NCBI RefSeq assembly: GCF_003863335.1
Contig: NZ_RRAZ01000007.1
Location: 1-64,000 of the forward strand
Direction: 5' to 3'
Source of the DNA: Falsigemmobacter faecalis
GTDB lineage: Bacteria > Pseudomonadota > Alphaproteobacteria > Rhodobacterales > Rhodobacteraceae
DNA: 64,000 nucleotides
Both the position numbers and the translations under genes were made by a program. The notes below the pieces were generated by a model that worked only from the letters and a program-made list of their open reading frames with translations, was not told the origin of the DNA and made no database searches. Below, piece by piece: positions 17,727 to 27,602 of this stretch (position 1 is its first letter; every line of letters begins with the position of its first letter).

Positions 17727-19166
17727 TCAGGCCCCCTCGGGCCAGACCGCAGCCTCCGTCAGCCGCGCGATCGTCTCCTGCCGGCCAAGGACCAGCATCA
17801 TATCAAAGACACTAGGCGTTACTGAGCGACCTGCAAGAGCTGCCCGCAAAGGCGCTGCGATCTTACCCATTCCCAGCCCGTGTTCGGCGGCGATTTCAGC
17901 AACAAGTGCCTCCAGCGCCTCGCGTTCCCAGCTAACACCCTCAAGGCGCGGCGTCAATTGGTTCAGTATACCACGGGATACAGTATCGAGGGCGGCAAGC
18001 GCCTTCGGCTCCGGCGAGAGGGGCCGGTCGCTGAGGATATAGGCGGCTTTGTCCAGAAGTTCCGGATAGGTCTTTGCGCGTTCCTTCAGGCTGTTCATGC
18101 CCGCAAGCAGCAGCGGTTTTTGCGCCGCAGTCAGGGCGGGGCGTTCCGCGGCGGTCAGGAAGGCTTCGATTTCGCGCAGCAGGGCTTCATTCTCCATGGC
18201 AGCGATATGTTGCCCGGAAAGGTTTTCGAGTTTCTTAAAGTCGAGGCGCGCGGGCGCTTTGCCGATTCCTTTCAGATCAAACCATTCCAGCGCCTGAGCG
18301 TCCGAGAAGAACTCATTGTCGCCATGCGCCCAGCCGAGGCGGCTGAGATAGTTGCGCATCGCGCAGGCCGGATAGCCGAGGGCGGCATATTCATGCAGGC
18401 CCACCGCGCCGTGGCGTTTCGACAGTTTTTTGCCGTCGGGCCCGTGGATCAGCGGGATATGCGCCCAGACCGGCACTTCCCAATCCATGGCGTTATAGAC
18501 CATCTGCTGGCGGGCGGCGTTGTTGAGGTGGTCATCGCCGCGGATCACATGGGTCACACCCATGTCGTGGTCATCGACCACCACCGCCAGCATATAGACC
18601 GGGGTGCCGTCCGAGCGCAGCACGATCATGTCATCGAGCGTCGCGTTTTTCACCCGCACCGTGCCCTGAACGGCATCCTCGATCAGCGTCTCGCCTTCGC
18701 GCGGCGCCTTCATGCGGATCACATAGGGGGCATCGGGATGGGTCGCGGGATCGGCGTCGCGCCAGGGGCTTTGGAAGACCGGATAGCGGCCTTCGGCCTT
18801 CTCGGCCTCGCGGAAGGCCTCGATTTCGGCGGCGGTGGAGAAGCATTTATAGGCGCGGTCGCGGGCGAGCATCTCATGGGCGACTTCGGCATGGCGGGGC
18901 GCGCGCTCAAACTGGCTGATCGCCTCGCCGTCCCAGTCAAGGCCGAGCCAGGTCAGACCCTGAAGGATCGCGGCAGTGGCCTCGGGGGTGGAGCGTTCGC
19001 GGTCGGTGTCTTCGATGCGCAGCAGGAATTTGCCGCCACGGCCACGGGCGTAAAGCCAGTTGAACAGCGCGGTGCGTGCGCCGCCGATGTGCAGGTATCC
19101 GGTGGGCGAGGGAGCAAAGCGCGTGACCACGGGGCGGGTGTCGGAGAGGTTGGTGGGGCCGGTCAT
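17727..19166 (-). CDS. gltX: Glutamyl-tRNA synthetase
   Basis: The 479-residue class I aminoacyl-tRNA synthetase charges tRNA-Glu. It has the HIGH-type motif ([21 protein letters not shown]) at the N-terminus and the KMSKS-type motif [12 protein letters not shown] at about 240-251, then the alpha-helical anticodon-binding domain. The Met of MTGPTN (19166) is chosen; a longer reading to 19202 adds residues without family character. It is divergent from comEC, sharing an 86-bp promoter region. Confidence 0.95.
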   Translation of the reverse strand: MTGPTNLSDTRPVVTRFAPSPTGYLHIGGARTALFNWLYARGRGGKFLLRIEDTDRERSTPEATAAILQGLTWLGLDWDGEAISQFERAPRHAEVAHEMLARDRAYKCFSTAAEIEAFREAEKAEGRYPVFQSPWRDADPATHPDAPYVIRMKAPREGETLIEDAVQGTVRVKNATLDDMIVLRSDGTPVYMLAVVVDDHDMGVTHVIRGDDHLNNAARQQMVYNAMDWEVPVWAHIPLIHGPDGKKLSKRHGAVGLHEYAALGYPACAMRNYLSRLGWAHGDNEFFSDAQALEWFDLKGIGKAPARLDFKKLENLSGQHIAAMENEALLREIEAFLTAAERPALTAAQKPLLLAGMNSLKERAKTYPELLDKAAYILSDRPLSPEPKALAALDTVSRGILNQLTPRLEGVSWEREALEALVAEIAAEHGLGMGKIAAPLRAALAGRSVTPSVFDMMLVLGRQETIARLTEAAVWPEGA

Positions 19167-19252
19167 CGGGGGCCTTTCGGTTAACCTTTGAGAAACTATC
19201 ACAGGCGTAGCTTCGGATATGCCTGTCTAGAAAATTGAGGGGGGCGCGGCAA

Positions 19253-21298
19253 GTGTCAGGGCAGCGCGGGGGGCAGGGGCAAAGACAGCGCTTCGGCCCT
19301 AAACGACAGGGCGGACGGCTGCTGCCCTGGATGCCGCTGCCGGTCGCGCTTGGGATCTGGGCGTGGTTTTCCTGGCCCGGAATGCCGGGGATTTTGCCCT
19401 GTCTTGGGGCGGGGGTACTGCTGGTTCTGCCGCCTGCCGCGCATCGGTTTGGTCACTACCGGCTGTTTCTGGCGGCCCTCGCGCTGGCGGCGGCAGCGGC
19501 GGGATTTCTGGCGGCAGAGCTGCGCGCCCGAAGCCTTGCCGCCCCGGTGCTGACGGGGCGCTATTACGGCCCGGTGGAGGGGCGGGTGATCCATATTGAC
19601 CGCAGCGCGGCGGACCGGATGCGGATCACGCTGGACCAGCTGCGCCCCACGGGCCGCGCCAACTGGCCTGAAAAGCTGCGTCTGACGCTTTTGCCCCAGT
19701 ATGACAGCCAGCCGCCCGAGCCTGGAATGCGGGTCATGACCATGGCCTGGCTTTCCCCGCCGGAGGGACCGGCGGAGCCGGGGGGCTTTAACTTTGCGCG
19801 CCACGCCTGGTTTGAGGGGCTCGGCGCGGTGGGATCGGCGCGCAGCCCGGTTCTGATGGTCGCCCCGTCCGCAGAGGCGGGATCGGCCGCGGTGGCGCGC
19901 CTCAGGATGCGCCTTTCCGCGGCGATCCAGGCGCGCATTCCGGGAGAGCCGGGGGCCTTCGCCGCCGCCATGCTGACGGGGGACCGCTCTGGGATGGGGG
20001 CGGGGGCCGTGGCCGATCTGCGGGATTCGAACCTTTATCATCTGGTCTCGATTTCGGGCGTCCATATGAGCCTGCTGGCGGGCTTCGTCTATCAGGCACT
20101 GCGCTTTCTGATCGCGCTTTCGCCTGCGCTGGCGATGCGCTTTGCGGCGCATAAGCTGGCGGCGGCGGCGGCGCTGCCGGTCTCGGTCTTTTATCTGGTG
20201 CTTTCGGGCGGCGATGTGGCCACGCTGCGGGCCTTCATCATGGTGACGGTGATGCTGGGCGCGATTCTGGCGGACCGCCGGGCGCTGTCGCTGCATTCGG
20301 TGGGGCTTGCGGCGCTCCTTATTCTGATGCTGCAGCCCGAGGGGCTGACCGAGCCTGGCTTTCAGATGTCTTTTGCCGCCACGACCGCCCTGATTGCGGG
20401 GCTGGAGGCTTTGCGGAGGCGCGGCCTGCCGCCGAGGCTGGCGCCCCTTTTGCTGGTGGTCGCGGGATCGGGCCTTGCGGGGCTGGCCAGCGCGCCCTAT
20501 GCGGCGGCGCATTTCCACCGTGCCACGCCTCTCGGCCTGCTCCCGAACCTGCTGGTATCCCCGCTGATGGGCTTTCTGGTGATGCCGGGAGGGGCGCTGA
20601 TGGCGGTGCTGGCCCCCTTCGGGCTGGAGGCTCCGGCGCGCATGATGTTGGAGGCGGGGACCTGGGCCACGCTGCAGATCGCCGCTTTTGCCGCCGGGTT
20701 TGACGGGATGGTGCAGCCCGTGGCGCGCCCGCAGCGCTTTGGCCTGCCGCTGCTGAGCCTGGGTGGCATGATGCTGGTCCTGTCGGCGGGGCGGGTTAAG
20801 TGGCTGGGATTTGCGTTTCTGCTGCTGGGCTTAAGTGCGTTTGCGCTGCCCGACAGGCCCGCGCTTCTCGTCTCGGCGGACGGGCGTCTGCTGGGGCTGA
20901 TGACCCCAGAGGGGCGCGCGCTTTCTCACGCGCGCGGAGCGGGATTTGCCGCGCGGTCCTGGCTCGCGGCGGACGCCGACCGCGCAGCCCCCGCGCGGGC
21001 GGCGGCGCGGGCCGGGTTTACCGGCCCCCCGGATGATCGCCGTTTTCATCTGGGCGAACTGCGGGGGCGCTATCTGCGCCGCCTTCCAGAGGGGGAGCTG
21101 TGTGAAGGTGTTGATCTGGTGATCCTGACGCTGCCCGCGCCGGAGAACCCCGGCGCCTGCCGTATCTTTGATGCGCTTTATCTGGCGAAGGCGGGGGCTT
21201 TGGCCCTCAGTCCGGACGGAGCGGGCGGCGCTCAGGTCCGCCGCGCCCGTGACGCGCCGCCCAAATCCTGGACCCCGGCTCCGCTGCGCTTTCCGTAA
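19253..21298 (+). CDS. comEC: ComEC/Rec2-family competence membrane protein
   Basis: The protein is about 681 residues. It has several N-terminal hydrophobic segments, a soluble DUF4131-like region (YYGPVEGRVIHIDRS), then the Competence domain with FAAAMLTGDRSGM and the typical YHLVSISGVHMSLLAG at about residue 270, followed by many membrane helices. ComEC forms the DNA uptake channel in the inner membrane in competent bacteria. The C-terminal part after LLVSADGRLLGLM lacks clear MBL motifs, as in many alphaproteobacterial homologues. GTG 19253 has GAGGGGGG eight bases upstream; a TTG at 19235 is the alternative. Confidence 0.88.
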   Translation: MSGQRGGQGQRQRFGPKRQGGRLLPWMPLPVALGIWAWFSWPGMPGILPCLGAGVLLVLPPAAHRFGHYRLFLAALALAAAAAGFLAAELRARSLAAPVLTGRYYGPVEGRVIHIDRSAADRMRITLDQLRPTGRANWPEKLRLTLLPQYDSQPPEPGMRVMTMAWLSPPEGPAEPGGFNFARHAWFEGLGAVGSARSPVLMVAPSAEAGSAAVARLRMRLSAAIQARIPGEPGAFAAAMLTGDRSGMGAGAVADLRDSNLYHLVSISGVHMSLLAGFVYQALRFLIALSPALAMRFAAHKLAAAAALPVSVFYLVLSGGDVATLRAFIMVTVMLGAILADRRALSLHSVGLAALLILMLQPEGLTEPGFQMSFAATTALIAGLEALRRRGLPPRLAPLLLVVAGSGLAGLASAPYAAAHFHRATPLGLLPNLLVSPLMGFLVMPGGALMAVLAPFGLEAPARMMLEAGTWATLQIAAFAAGFDGMVQPVARPQRFGLPLLSLGGMMLVLSAGRVKWLGFAFLLLGLSAFALPDRPALLVSADGRLLGLMTPEGRALSHARGAGFAARSWLAADADRAAPARAAARAGFTGPPDDRRFHLGELRGRYLRRLPEGELCEGVDLVILTLPAPENPGACRIFDALYLAKAGALALSPDGAGGAQVRRARDAPPKSWTPAPLRFP

Positions 21299-21713
21299 CA
21301 CAAGACGGGGCAGGCAGAGCGGTGGCCATACGGTCGATCGCAGTTTGCGAAGGGGGGGGGAAGCCGGTCTGTCAGCGCAGCTTTGCCGGAAAGCGGGGCA
21401 GTGTGGTTAAGCCCCGGGGGCTGCTGAACCGCCCCTGCGCCTCGTCCGGGCCCTTCGGAGAGACTGTCACTAAGCGGGCAGGACAGTCCTTCGTTCGGCC
21501 GAAGTGACACTCATCTCTCTCTCAAGTCCTGTCCCCCGAGGTCACAGCGATGCCATTATCGCGGCCCCCGCAAGCCTGCGGCTCAGCACAGAGTTCAGCG
21601 CTGCAATATCTGCGGCGGGCGAAAGCGCGACCCGCGAGCAGCAGGGACCACTGAAACGGCGACCCGCATGCCGGAGAATCCGGGCGATGCCCCACCCGAC
21701 CACCGGCAAAAGC
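21299..21713. other. Intergenic region, nothing recognised
   Basis: 415 bp between the convergent comEC and lexA genes. It holds a run of nine G (21352-21360) and several partial inverted repeats, but no supported gene or RNA. Confidence 0.5.
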
Positions 21714-21740
21714 GCCCTGCCGGGGGCCTCCCGGCAGGGC
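21714..21740 (-). terminator. Terminator after lexA
   Basis: On the minus strand an 11-bp stem, GCCCTGCCGGG with CCCGGCAGGGC, loop AGGCC, is followed by GCTTTTG. It begins 10 bp after the lexA stop. Confidence 0.8.
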
Positions 21741-21749
21741 CGCCGCGGC

Positions 21750-22448
21750 TTAATAATTGCGGATCAGACCAACCAGACGGCCCTGAACGCGGACTGCGCC
21801 TTCGGGGAGAACGCGGGTCTCATAGGCGGGGTTCGCGGCCTCAAGCGCGATCTGACCGCCCTTGCGGCGATAGCGCTTCAGCGTCGCTTCCTGCTCTTCG
21901 ATCAGCGCCACGACGATATCGCCGTTGTCTGCCGTGGCCTGCTGGCGGATCACGACGATATCGCCGTCATTGATCCCGGCCTCAATCATCGAATCACCCC
22001 GGACCTCGAGGGCGAAATGCTGCCCCCGCCCCCCGAGCATCGAGCCTGGCACCGCCACGTGATGCGAGACATGCGAAATCGCCTCCACCGGCACACCCGC
22101 CGCAATGCGGCCCATGACCGGCAGTTCCATCGCATGGATGATCCCGGGCACGGGCGGGGGGCTGGGCTGGGATGAAGGGGAAGGGGCGGGTTCCGCCCGC
22201 GCCGCGCGGTTGCGGCTTTCGCGACGCTCCATGGCTTCGGGCAGGCGCAAAATCTCAATGGCGCGGGCCCGGTGGGCGAGACGGCGGATAAAGCCGCGCT
22301 CTTCGAGCGCCGTAATCAGGCGGTGAATGCCGGATTTGGACTTGAGGTCCAGCGCCTCTTTCATTTCATCAAAAGAGGGGGGTACACCCTCTGCATCCAC
22401 ACGGCCGCGGATGAAGTCCAGCAGTTCGAGCTGTTTGCGAGTGAGCAT
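21750..22448 (-). CDS. lexA: SOS response repressor LexA
   Basis: The 232-residue protein has an N-terminal winged helix ([44 protein letters not shown]) and a C-terminal self-cleavage domain. The cleavage site Ala-Gly is in GRIAAGVPV, the catalytic Ser in [13 protein letters not shown], and the Lys in EATLKRYRR. The linker is Pro/Ser-rich. LexA represses SOS genes and cleaves itself when RecA is activated. An SOS box lies 31 bp upstream, so it is autoregulated. The gene is last in the trp/moa/lexA run, 78 bp after moeA, with its own promoter. Confidence 0.97.
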   Translation of the reverse strand: MLTRKQLELLDFIRGRVDAEGVPPSFDEMKEALDLKSKSGIHRLITALEERGFIRRLAHRARAIEILRLPEAMERRESRNRAARAEPAPSPSSQPSPPPVPGIIHAMELPVMGRIAAGVPVEAISHVSHHVAVPGSMLGGRGQHFALEVRGDSMIEAGINDGDIVVIRQQATADNGDIVVALIEEQEATLKRYRRKGGQIALEAANPAYETRVLPEGAVRVQGRLVGLIRNY

Positions 22449-22478
22449 CCCGGTCCTCCGGCAGAAGTTTCATCCTGT

Positions 22479-22507
22479 GTTCTGCCACCGTTCCCGGTTT
22501 GTGTCAA
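22479..22507 (-). promoter_or_regulatory. LexA-controlled promoter: SOS box GTTC-N7-GTTC
   Basis: GTTC (22479-22482), seven bases, GTTC (22490-22493) is the alphaproteobacterial LexA site. On the minus strand a TTGACA -35 box lies at 22507-22502, and 17 bp further the -10 position falls inside the box. A bound LexA would thus block the promoter of its own gene. Confidence 0.85.
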
Positions 22508-22526
22508 TCCTGCCTGGGATTTCGGC

Positions 22527-23705
22527 TTAGATTGGCAGCCAGAGCGCCTGCGCCCCGGCAGCGGCGGCGGGCGCATGAGGCGGGCGCAGCAAAAGCGCAT
22601 TGGCCTCTGAGAGCGGCACGAGGAAAGCGCTCTCCTGGTTGTCGCCCGCGTAGATGACCGGGCCGGTATCGCCCTCTTCGACCACGGCCCGCATGTAATG
22701 CGCCCGATTGCCATTGGCCTCAAGCGGCTGCGCAAGAGCCGCACGGCGCGGCTTCGGTGCGACATCCTGCAGGCCCTGCAGGCGGCGCAGCAGCGGCAGC
22801 AGGAAAAGATGGGTGCAGACGATGGCCGAGACCGGATTGCCCGGCAGACCCAGGAAGACCGCGCCGCCAAGCCGGCCCGACATCAGCGGCTTGCCGGGGC
22901 GCAGGGCGACCTTGTGAAAGGCCATATCGACGCCCATGTCGCGCGCCACGCCCGCCACCAGATCATGATCCCCCACAGAGGCACCGCCGATGGTGACGAT
23001 CACATCCGCATCCGCGGCAAGGCCAATGACATCGCGCAAAGCCTCAACCCGGTCGCGGGCCAGCGGCATCAGGCGCACTTTCGCGCCAGCCGCTTCGGCC
23101 ATGGCTTTGATGGCAAAGGTATTTGAGCAGATGATCTGGTCCTCGCGCGGGGTTTCACCCGGCAGAACCAGCTCATCTCCGGTGGCAATCAGCGCCACCA
23201 CGGGGCGGCGGGCCACCTGCGGACGGGCCACATTCATCGCAGCGAGCAGCGCCAGATCGGCCGGGCGCAGCAGGCGCGGACCCGAGAACCGGTGCCCGGC
23301 TGCAAAATCGGTCCCCGCCCGGCGGATATGCGCGGTGGGGCTGGTCTCAGTGACGGTGATGCCCTCAGGGGTGAGGGTGACGTTTTCCTGGATCACCACC
23401 CGATCCGCGCCTTCGGGCAGCGGCGCGCCGGTGAAAATCCGCACGGCCTCGCCGGGGCCGATCCGGCCCGTCCAGGCACCGCCTGCCTGGGCCTCACCGA
23501 TCACGGTCCGCGTCTCACCGGGCTGCGGATCCCCGGCCACGGCATAGCCGTCCATCGCCGAAGCCGTGAAGGGCGGCTGCGCCCGGGTGGCCTGCACCTC
23601 GCCCAAAAGCACCCGTCCCGCGGCATCGGCCAGCGGAACTTCTTCAGAGGCAAGGGGGGCTGCCAGCGACAGCAGCCGCTCAAGGGCTTCGGCGACGGAG
23701 ATCAT
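22527..23705 (-). CDS. moeA: Molybdopterin molybdenumtransferase MoeA
   Basis: The 392-residue protein inserts molybdate into adenylylated molybdopterin. Motifs: [11 protein letters not shown] near residue 45, [16 protein letters not shown], the MoCF domain [11 protein letters not shown], and GLPGNPVSA near 285-293. Four-domain MoeA size is as expected. The start overlaps the moaC stop by four bases (ATGA), so translation is coupled. Confidence 0.95.
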   Translation of the reverse strand: MISVAEALERLLSLAAPLASEEVPLADAAGRVLLGEVQATRAQPPFTASAMDGYAVAGDPQPGETRTVIGEAQAGGAWTGRIGPGEAVRIFTGAPLPEGADRVVIQENVTLTPEGITVTETSPTAHIRRAGTDFAAGHRFSGPRLLRPADLALLAAMNVARPQVARRPVVALIATGDELVLPGETPREDQIICSNTFAIKAMAEAAGAKVRLMPLARDRVEALRDVIGLAADADVIVTIGGASVGDHDLVAGVARDMGVDMAFHKVALRPGKPLMSGRLGGAVFLGLPGNPVSAIVCTHLFLLPLLRRLQGLQDVAPKPRRAALAQPLEANGNRAHYMRAVVEEGDTGPVIYAGDNQESAFLVPLSEANALLLRPPHAPAAAAGAQALWLPI

Positions 23706-24175
23706 TCTGCCTCGTATCGGCCGGATTTGCCGCCTTCTTTGACGCTCAGGTGGATGCCGCCGATTTCCATACTTTTCTCAGCAGCTTTCAGCATGTCGTA
23801 AACCGTGAGACCCGCCACCGAGACGGCGGTCAGCGCCTCCATCTCAACCCCGGTTTTCCCGGCGGTTTTTACCGTGGCTTCAATCTGCACGCCGGGAAGC
23901 GCGGGATCCGCCGTCAGCTCCAGCGCGACTTTGGTCAGCGGCAGCGGATGGCACAGCGGGATCAGATCGGCGGTCTTTTTGGCCGCCATAATGCCCGCCA
24001 GACGCGCGATCCCCAGCACATCGCCCTTTCCGGCGCGACCTTCGGAGACCAGAGCCAGGGTTTCAGTGCTCATCTTCACAAAGCCTTTGGCGATCGCCAT
24101 CCGCGATGTCTCAGCTTTTTCCGAGACATCCACCATATGCGCCTGACCTGCGGCGTCAAAATGCGTCAGCATCAC
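23702..24175 (-). CDS. moaC: Cyclic pyranopterin monophosphate synthase MoaC
   Basis: The 157-residue protein carries out the second step of molybdenum cofactor synthesis. It has [10 protein letters not shown] at the start, [13 protein letters not shown] at about 72-84, and [26 protein letters not shown] near 105-130, including the catalytic Lys. It overlaps both trpC (upstream) and moeA (downstream) by four bases. Confidence 0.96.
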   Translation of the reverse strand: MMLTHFDAAGQAHMVDVSEKAETSRMAIAKGFVKMSTETLALVSEGRAGKGDVLGIARLAGIMAAKKTADLIPLCHPLPLTKVALELTADPALPGVQIEATVKTAGKTGVEMEALTAVSVAGLTVYDMLKAAEKSMEIGGIHLSVKEGGKSGRYEAE

Positions 24176-24978
24176 AGCGCCCCGGTCAGCGGCTGCGCCA
24201 GCAGCGCGCGGGTGGCGCCTGCGACATCGGCCTGACGCATCAGGCTTTCGCCGATCAGGAAACGGCGCACGCCATACTGCGCCATATCGGCCAGATCGGC
24301 GGGGGTGAAGAGACCCGATTCCGAGACCACCTGACGCTCTTCCGAGACGCGGCGCGAGAGCTGCCGGGTGACATCCAGCGTCACCTCAAAGGTGTGCAGA
24401 TTGCGGTTGTTGATCCCGATCAGCGGCGAGCGCAGATGGGCGGTGCGCTCCAGCTCGGGCAGATCATGCACCTCGATCAGCACATCCATGCCCAGATCCG
24501 TGGCGGCATCTTCGAGATCTTTCGCGAGGGCATCATCGACCGAGGCCATGATGATCAGAATGCAATCCGCCCCCCAGGCGCGGGCCTCCTGAACCTGCCA
24601 GGTGTCGTAGAGGAAATCTTTACGCAGACAGGGCAGGCTGCAGGCTTCGCGGGCCTGCACCAGAAAGTCAGGCGCGCCCTGAAAGGAGGGAGTATCCGTC
24701 AGCACCGACAGGCAGGCCGCGCCGCCCGCCTCATAGGCCCGGGCCAGAGCGGCGGGGTCGAAATCTTCGCGGATCAGACCCTTGGAGGGGCTGGCCTTTT
24801 TGATCTCAGCGATCAGGCCGTAGCCTGCATTGGAGGCTTTGTTCAGCGCTGCGCCAAAGCCGCGCGGGGCGGGGGCTGCGGAGACCTGCGCCTGCAGATC
24901 CGAGAGCGGCACGGCGGCTTTCGCGGCAGCGATCTCTTCGAGTTTATAGGCTTTGATGCGTTCCAGGATCGTGGACAT
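24172..24978 (-). CDS. trpC: Indole-3-glycerol phosphate synthase
   Basis: The 268-residue TIM-barrel enzyme closes the indole ring in tryptophan synthesis. Evidence: [20 protein letters not shown] (phosphate and catalytic Lys), [36 protein letters not shown] and [10 protein letters not shown]. The stop overlaps the moaC start. A 56-bp gap separates it from ung upstream. Confidence 0.96.
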   Translation of the reverse strand: MSTILERIKAYKLEEIAAAKAAVPLSDLQAQVSAAPAPRGFGAALNKASNAGYGLIAEIKKASPSKGLIREDFDPAALARAYEAGGAACLSVLTDTPSFQGAPDFLVQAREACSLPCLRKDFLYDTWQVQEARAWGADCILIIMASVDDALAKDLEDAATDLGMDVLIEVHDLPELERTAHLRSPLIGINNRNLHTFEVTLDVTRQLSRRVSEERQVVSESGLFTPADLADMAQYGVRRFLIGESLMRQADVAGATRALLAQPLTGAL

Positions 24979-25034
24979 GGCGGGTCCTCCTTGACAAGTG
25001 CTAGCGCGGGGAGGCGCGAAAGGGAAGCGGGCGC

Positions 25035-25685
25035 TCAGGCAGCCCAGTCGATCGGGGGCGCGCCGCGGGCGGCAAGCCAGTCATTCACCTGCGAGAAGGG
25101 CCGCGAGCCGAAGAACCCGCGCGAGGCCGAAAGGGGCGAGGGATGCGCCGAAGCGACGATCAGATGGCCGCCCTCCTGGATCAGGGGGGCCGCAAAGCCC
25201 TGAGCGGGTTTGCCCCAAAGCACAAAGGCCGTGGGCGTTTCGGCGACGCGGGCCAGCACCTGACGTGACAGCTCCTGCCAGCCCCAGGATTTATGGCCGA
25301 AACTCTCGCCCTCAGGCAGGCTCAGCACCGGATTCAGCAGCAAAACGCCCTGTTCGACCCAGGGGCTCAGATCGCCCGAGAGTCGCGCCACACCGAGATC
25401 ATCATGAAGCTCACGAAAGATATTCGCGAGCGAGCGCGGCAGCGGATGGGTGCCCGGCGGGACCGAAAACGCCAGCCCCATGGCGTGACGCGCATTGGGG
25501 TAGGGGTCCTGCCCCAGGATCACCACCCGCACCTTTTCCGGCGGCAGCGCCAGCGCCGCAAAAACCCGCGCGGGGCCCGGCAGCCAGGGCTTTTCTTCTG
25601 CTGCAAGCCGCGCCTCCAGCGCAGGCCAGCGGTCTTTGAAGAAAGGCAGATCCGCCCAGGGGGCGGGCGGGGGGATCGCGGTCAT
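25035..25685 (-). CDS. ung: Uracil-DNA glycosylase (family 1)
   Basis: The 216-residue enzyme removes uracil from DNA. The water-activating motif [18 protein letters not shown] (about 60-77), [12 protein letters not shown] and [14 protein letters not shown], with the catalytic His, identify it. It starts two bases after the trpD stop and lies between trpD and trpC. Its place inside a tryptophan operon is unusual; its sequence and codon use look like the neighbours. Confidence 0.95.
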   Translation of the reverse strand: MTAIPPPAPWADLPFFKDRWPALEARLAAEEKPWLPGPARVFAALALPPEKVRVVILGQDPYPNARHAMGLAFSVPPGTHPLPRSLANIFRELHDDLGVARLSGDLSPWVEQGVLLLNPVLSLPEGESFGHKSWGWQELSRQVLARVAETPTAFVLWGKPAQGFAAPLIQEGGHLIVASAHPSPLSASRGFFGSRPFSQVNDWLAARGAPPIDWAA

Positions 25686-25687
25686 GC

Positions 25688-26713
25688 TCAGGCGGCGGGC
25701 TGGGCGGGCGAGAGGCGGCGCAGCACCTCAACCACACGCAGACCCTTGCCGCTGTCGATGGCCTCTGCCGCCATCGCCACGCCCTCTTTCAGACCGGACA
25801 CCCGGTCCGCCACCACGAGGCCCGCGGCAGCATTGAGCAAAACCGCATCGCGGTACGCGCCCGTCTCGCCCTGCAAAAGCCGCAGCAGGGCGGCGGCGTT
25901 TTCCTGGGGGCTGCCGCCGACGATGGCCTCAAAGGGATGAACCGGCAGGCCCGCATCTTCGGGATGCACGACAAATTCGCGGATCGCTCCGGCTGCAAGT
26001 TCGGCCACATGGCTCGGCGCGGCGATCGACAGCTCATCCGTCCCGTCGCCGCCATGCATGATCCAGACCTTTTCAGAGCCAAGCTTCTGCAGCGTCTCAG
26101 CCATCGGACGGCAGAGGTCTTTCGAAAAGGTGCCGGTCAGCTGGCGTTTGACGCCCGCCGGATTGGTCAGCGGCCCAAGGATATTGAAGATCGTCCGGGT
26201 GCCAAGTTCCGCCCGCACGGGACCCACATGGCGCATCGCCGGATGGTGCATCGGCGCCATCATAAAGCCGATCCCGGCCTCTGAGAGGCAGGCCTCCACC
26301 ACATCCGCCCCAACCATGACATTGATGCCCAGTTCGGTCAGCGCATCGGCAGAGCCCGATTTCGACGACAGATTGCGGTTGCCGTGTTTGGCCACCGGCA
26401 CACCCGCCGCAGCCACCACCAGCGCGGCGGCGGTGGAGATATTCAGCGTGCTTTTGCCGTCGCCGCCGGTGCCGACAATATCGATGGCCCCGGCGGGCGC
26501 TTTGGCGGGAATGCCGCGCGCGCGCATCACGGTGGCGGCGGCGGTATATTCATCCACCGTCTCGCCGCGCGTGCGCAGCGCCATCAGAAAGCCCCCCATC
26601 TGCGCGGGCGTGGCCTCTCCGGCAAAGAGCACGGCAAAGGCCTGCTCGGCTTCGGCGCGGGTCAGCGGACGGGTGCAGGCGGCGGCGATCAGCGGCTTCA
26701 GCGCGTTGCTCAT
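25688..26713 (-). CDS. trpD: Anthranilate phosphoribosyltransferase
   Basis: The 341-residue protein joins anthranilate to PRPP. Motifs: the PRPP loop [15 protein letters not shown] at about 81-95, [29 protein letters not shown] and [11 protein letters not shown]. The start overlaps trpG by four bases. Confidence 0.96.
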   Translation of the reverse strand: MSNALKPLIAAACTRPLTRAEAEQAFAVLFAGEATPAQMGGFLMALRTRGETVDEYTAAATVMRARGIPAKAPAGAIDIVGTGGDGKSTLNISTAAALVVAAAGVPVAKHGNRNLSSKSGSADALTELGINVMVGADVVEACLSEAGIGFMMAPMHHPAMRHVGPVRAELGTRTIFNILGPLTNPAGVKRQLTGTFSKDLCRPMAETLQKLGSEKVWIMHGGDGTDELSIAAPSHVAELAAGAIREFVVHPEDAGLPVHPFEAIVGGSPQENAAALLRLLQGETGAYRDAVLLNAAAGLVVADRVSGLKEGVAMAAEAIDSGKGLRVVEVLRRLSPAQPAA

Positions 26714-27291
26714 GCTGCCACCCCCGCGAGGGAGAGGAAGTTTTTCAGCATTTCATGGCCATGCTCAGAGGCGATGGATTCCGGGTGAAACTGCACGCCT
26801 TCAATCGGCAGATCGCGGTGGCGCAGCCCCATGATCAGGCCGTCTTTCGTCTCGGCGGTCACTTCGAGGCAGTCGGGCAGGGTGGCGCGCTCGACGATCA
26901 GCGAGTGATAGCGCGTCGCCGTCAGCGGCGAGGGCAGCCCCGCAAAGACGCCTTTGCCTTCGTGATACATCTGATCGGTCTTGCCGTGGATCGCTTCGGG
27001 CGCGCGGATCACTTTGCCGCCAAAAGCCTGGCCAATGGTCTGATGACCAAGACAAACCCCCATCAGCGGGATCTTCGCTTCGGCGGCGGCCAGGGTCAGC
27101 GGCAGGCAGATCCCGGCCTGATCCGGATCACAGGGACCGGGCGAGAGCACAATGGCCGAAGGGGTCAGGCCCAGCGCATCCTGCACGCTCAAAGCATCAT
27201 TGCGCACCACTTTCACATCGGCACCGAGTTCGCCGAAGTAATGCACCAGGTTAAAGGTGAAGCTGTCGTAATTGTCGATCAGAAGCAGCAT
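26710..27291 (-). CDS. trpG: Anthranilate synthase glutamine amidotransferase component
   Basis: The 193-residue class I amidotransferase supplies ammonia to TrpE. Evidence: [22 protein letters not shown] at the start, nucleophile Cys in [15 protein letters not shown], and the His-Glu pair in [11 protein letters not shown] longer frame to 27384 is not used, since the family starts [10 protein letters not shown]. trpE is not in the window. It heads the trpG-trpD-ung-trpC-moaC-moeA run. Confidence 0.96.
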   Translation of the reverse strand: MLLLIDNYDSFTFNLVHYFGELGADVKVVRNDALSVQDALGLTPSAIVLSPGPCDPDQAGICLPLTLAAAEAKIPLMGVCLGHQTIGQAFGGKVIRAPEAIHGKTDQMYHEGKGVFAGLPSPLTATRYHSLIVERATLPDCLEVTAETKDGLIMGLRHRDLPIEGVQFHPESIASEHGHEMLKNFLSLAGVAA

Positions 27292-27602
27292 GCGGTCCTC
27301 ACCCTTTGCTCTCGGGGGTCCACGCACACTGCGGGGACGCGGGCGGGCCGTCAGCCGGTTCCGCCGCACGGCCGGTGAGGGCACGGGGATCTCAGGGGCT
27401 TATCGCCCATCCGCCGTGCCGGGGCAAGCGGATGCGCGGCGGAGGCAGGTCGCGACTTCAGGGGCTAAAAGTGAAAAACACTTTGCCAGATCGCCTCAAG
27501 GGTGTGATTTTCCCTGCTGGAACCTGAGAGTGGTGTCGTTATAACAGTACCAAAGATCCGGCACTCCGCGCATCAGGAGCCGGGACAAGTGCAGGAGGAT
27601 GC
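27292..27602. other. Divergent intergenic region trpG / deacetylase
   Basis: 311 bp between divergent genes. No trp leader peptide, attenuator or Trp-rich short frame was seen. On plus, TATAAC (about 27540-27545) may be a -10 box for the deacetylase gene, with AGGAGG directly before its start. Confidence 0.4.

Noticed and set aside
27292-27602. Trp attenuator upstream of trpG
   Set aside because: No short Trp-rich leader frame or alternative hairpins were found.
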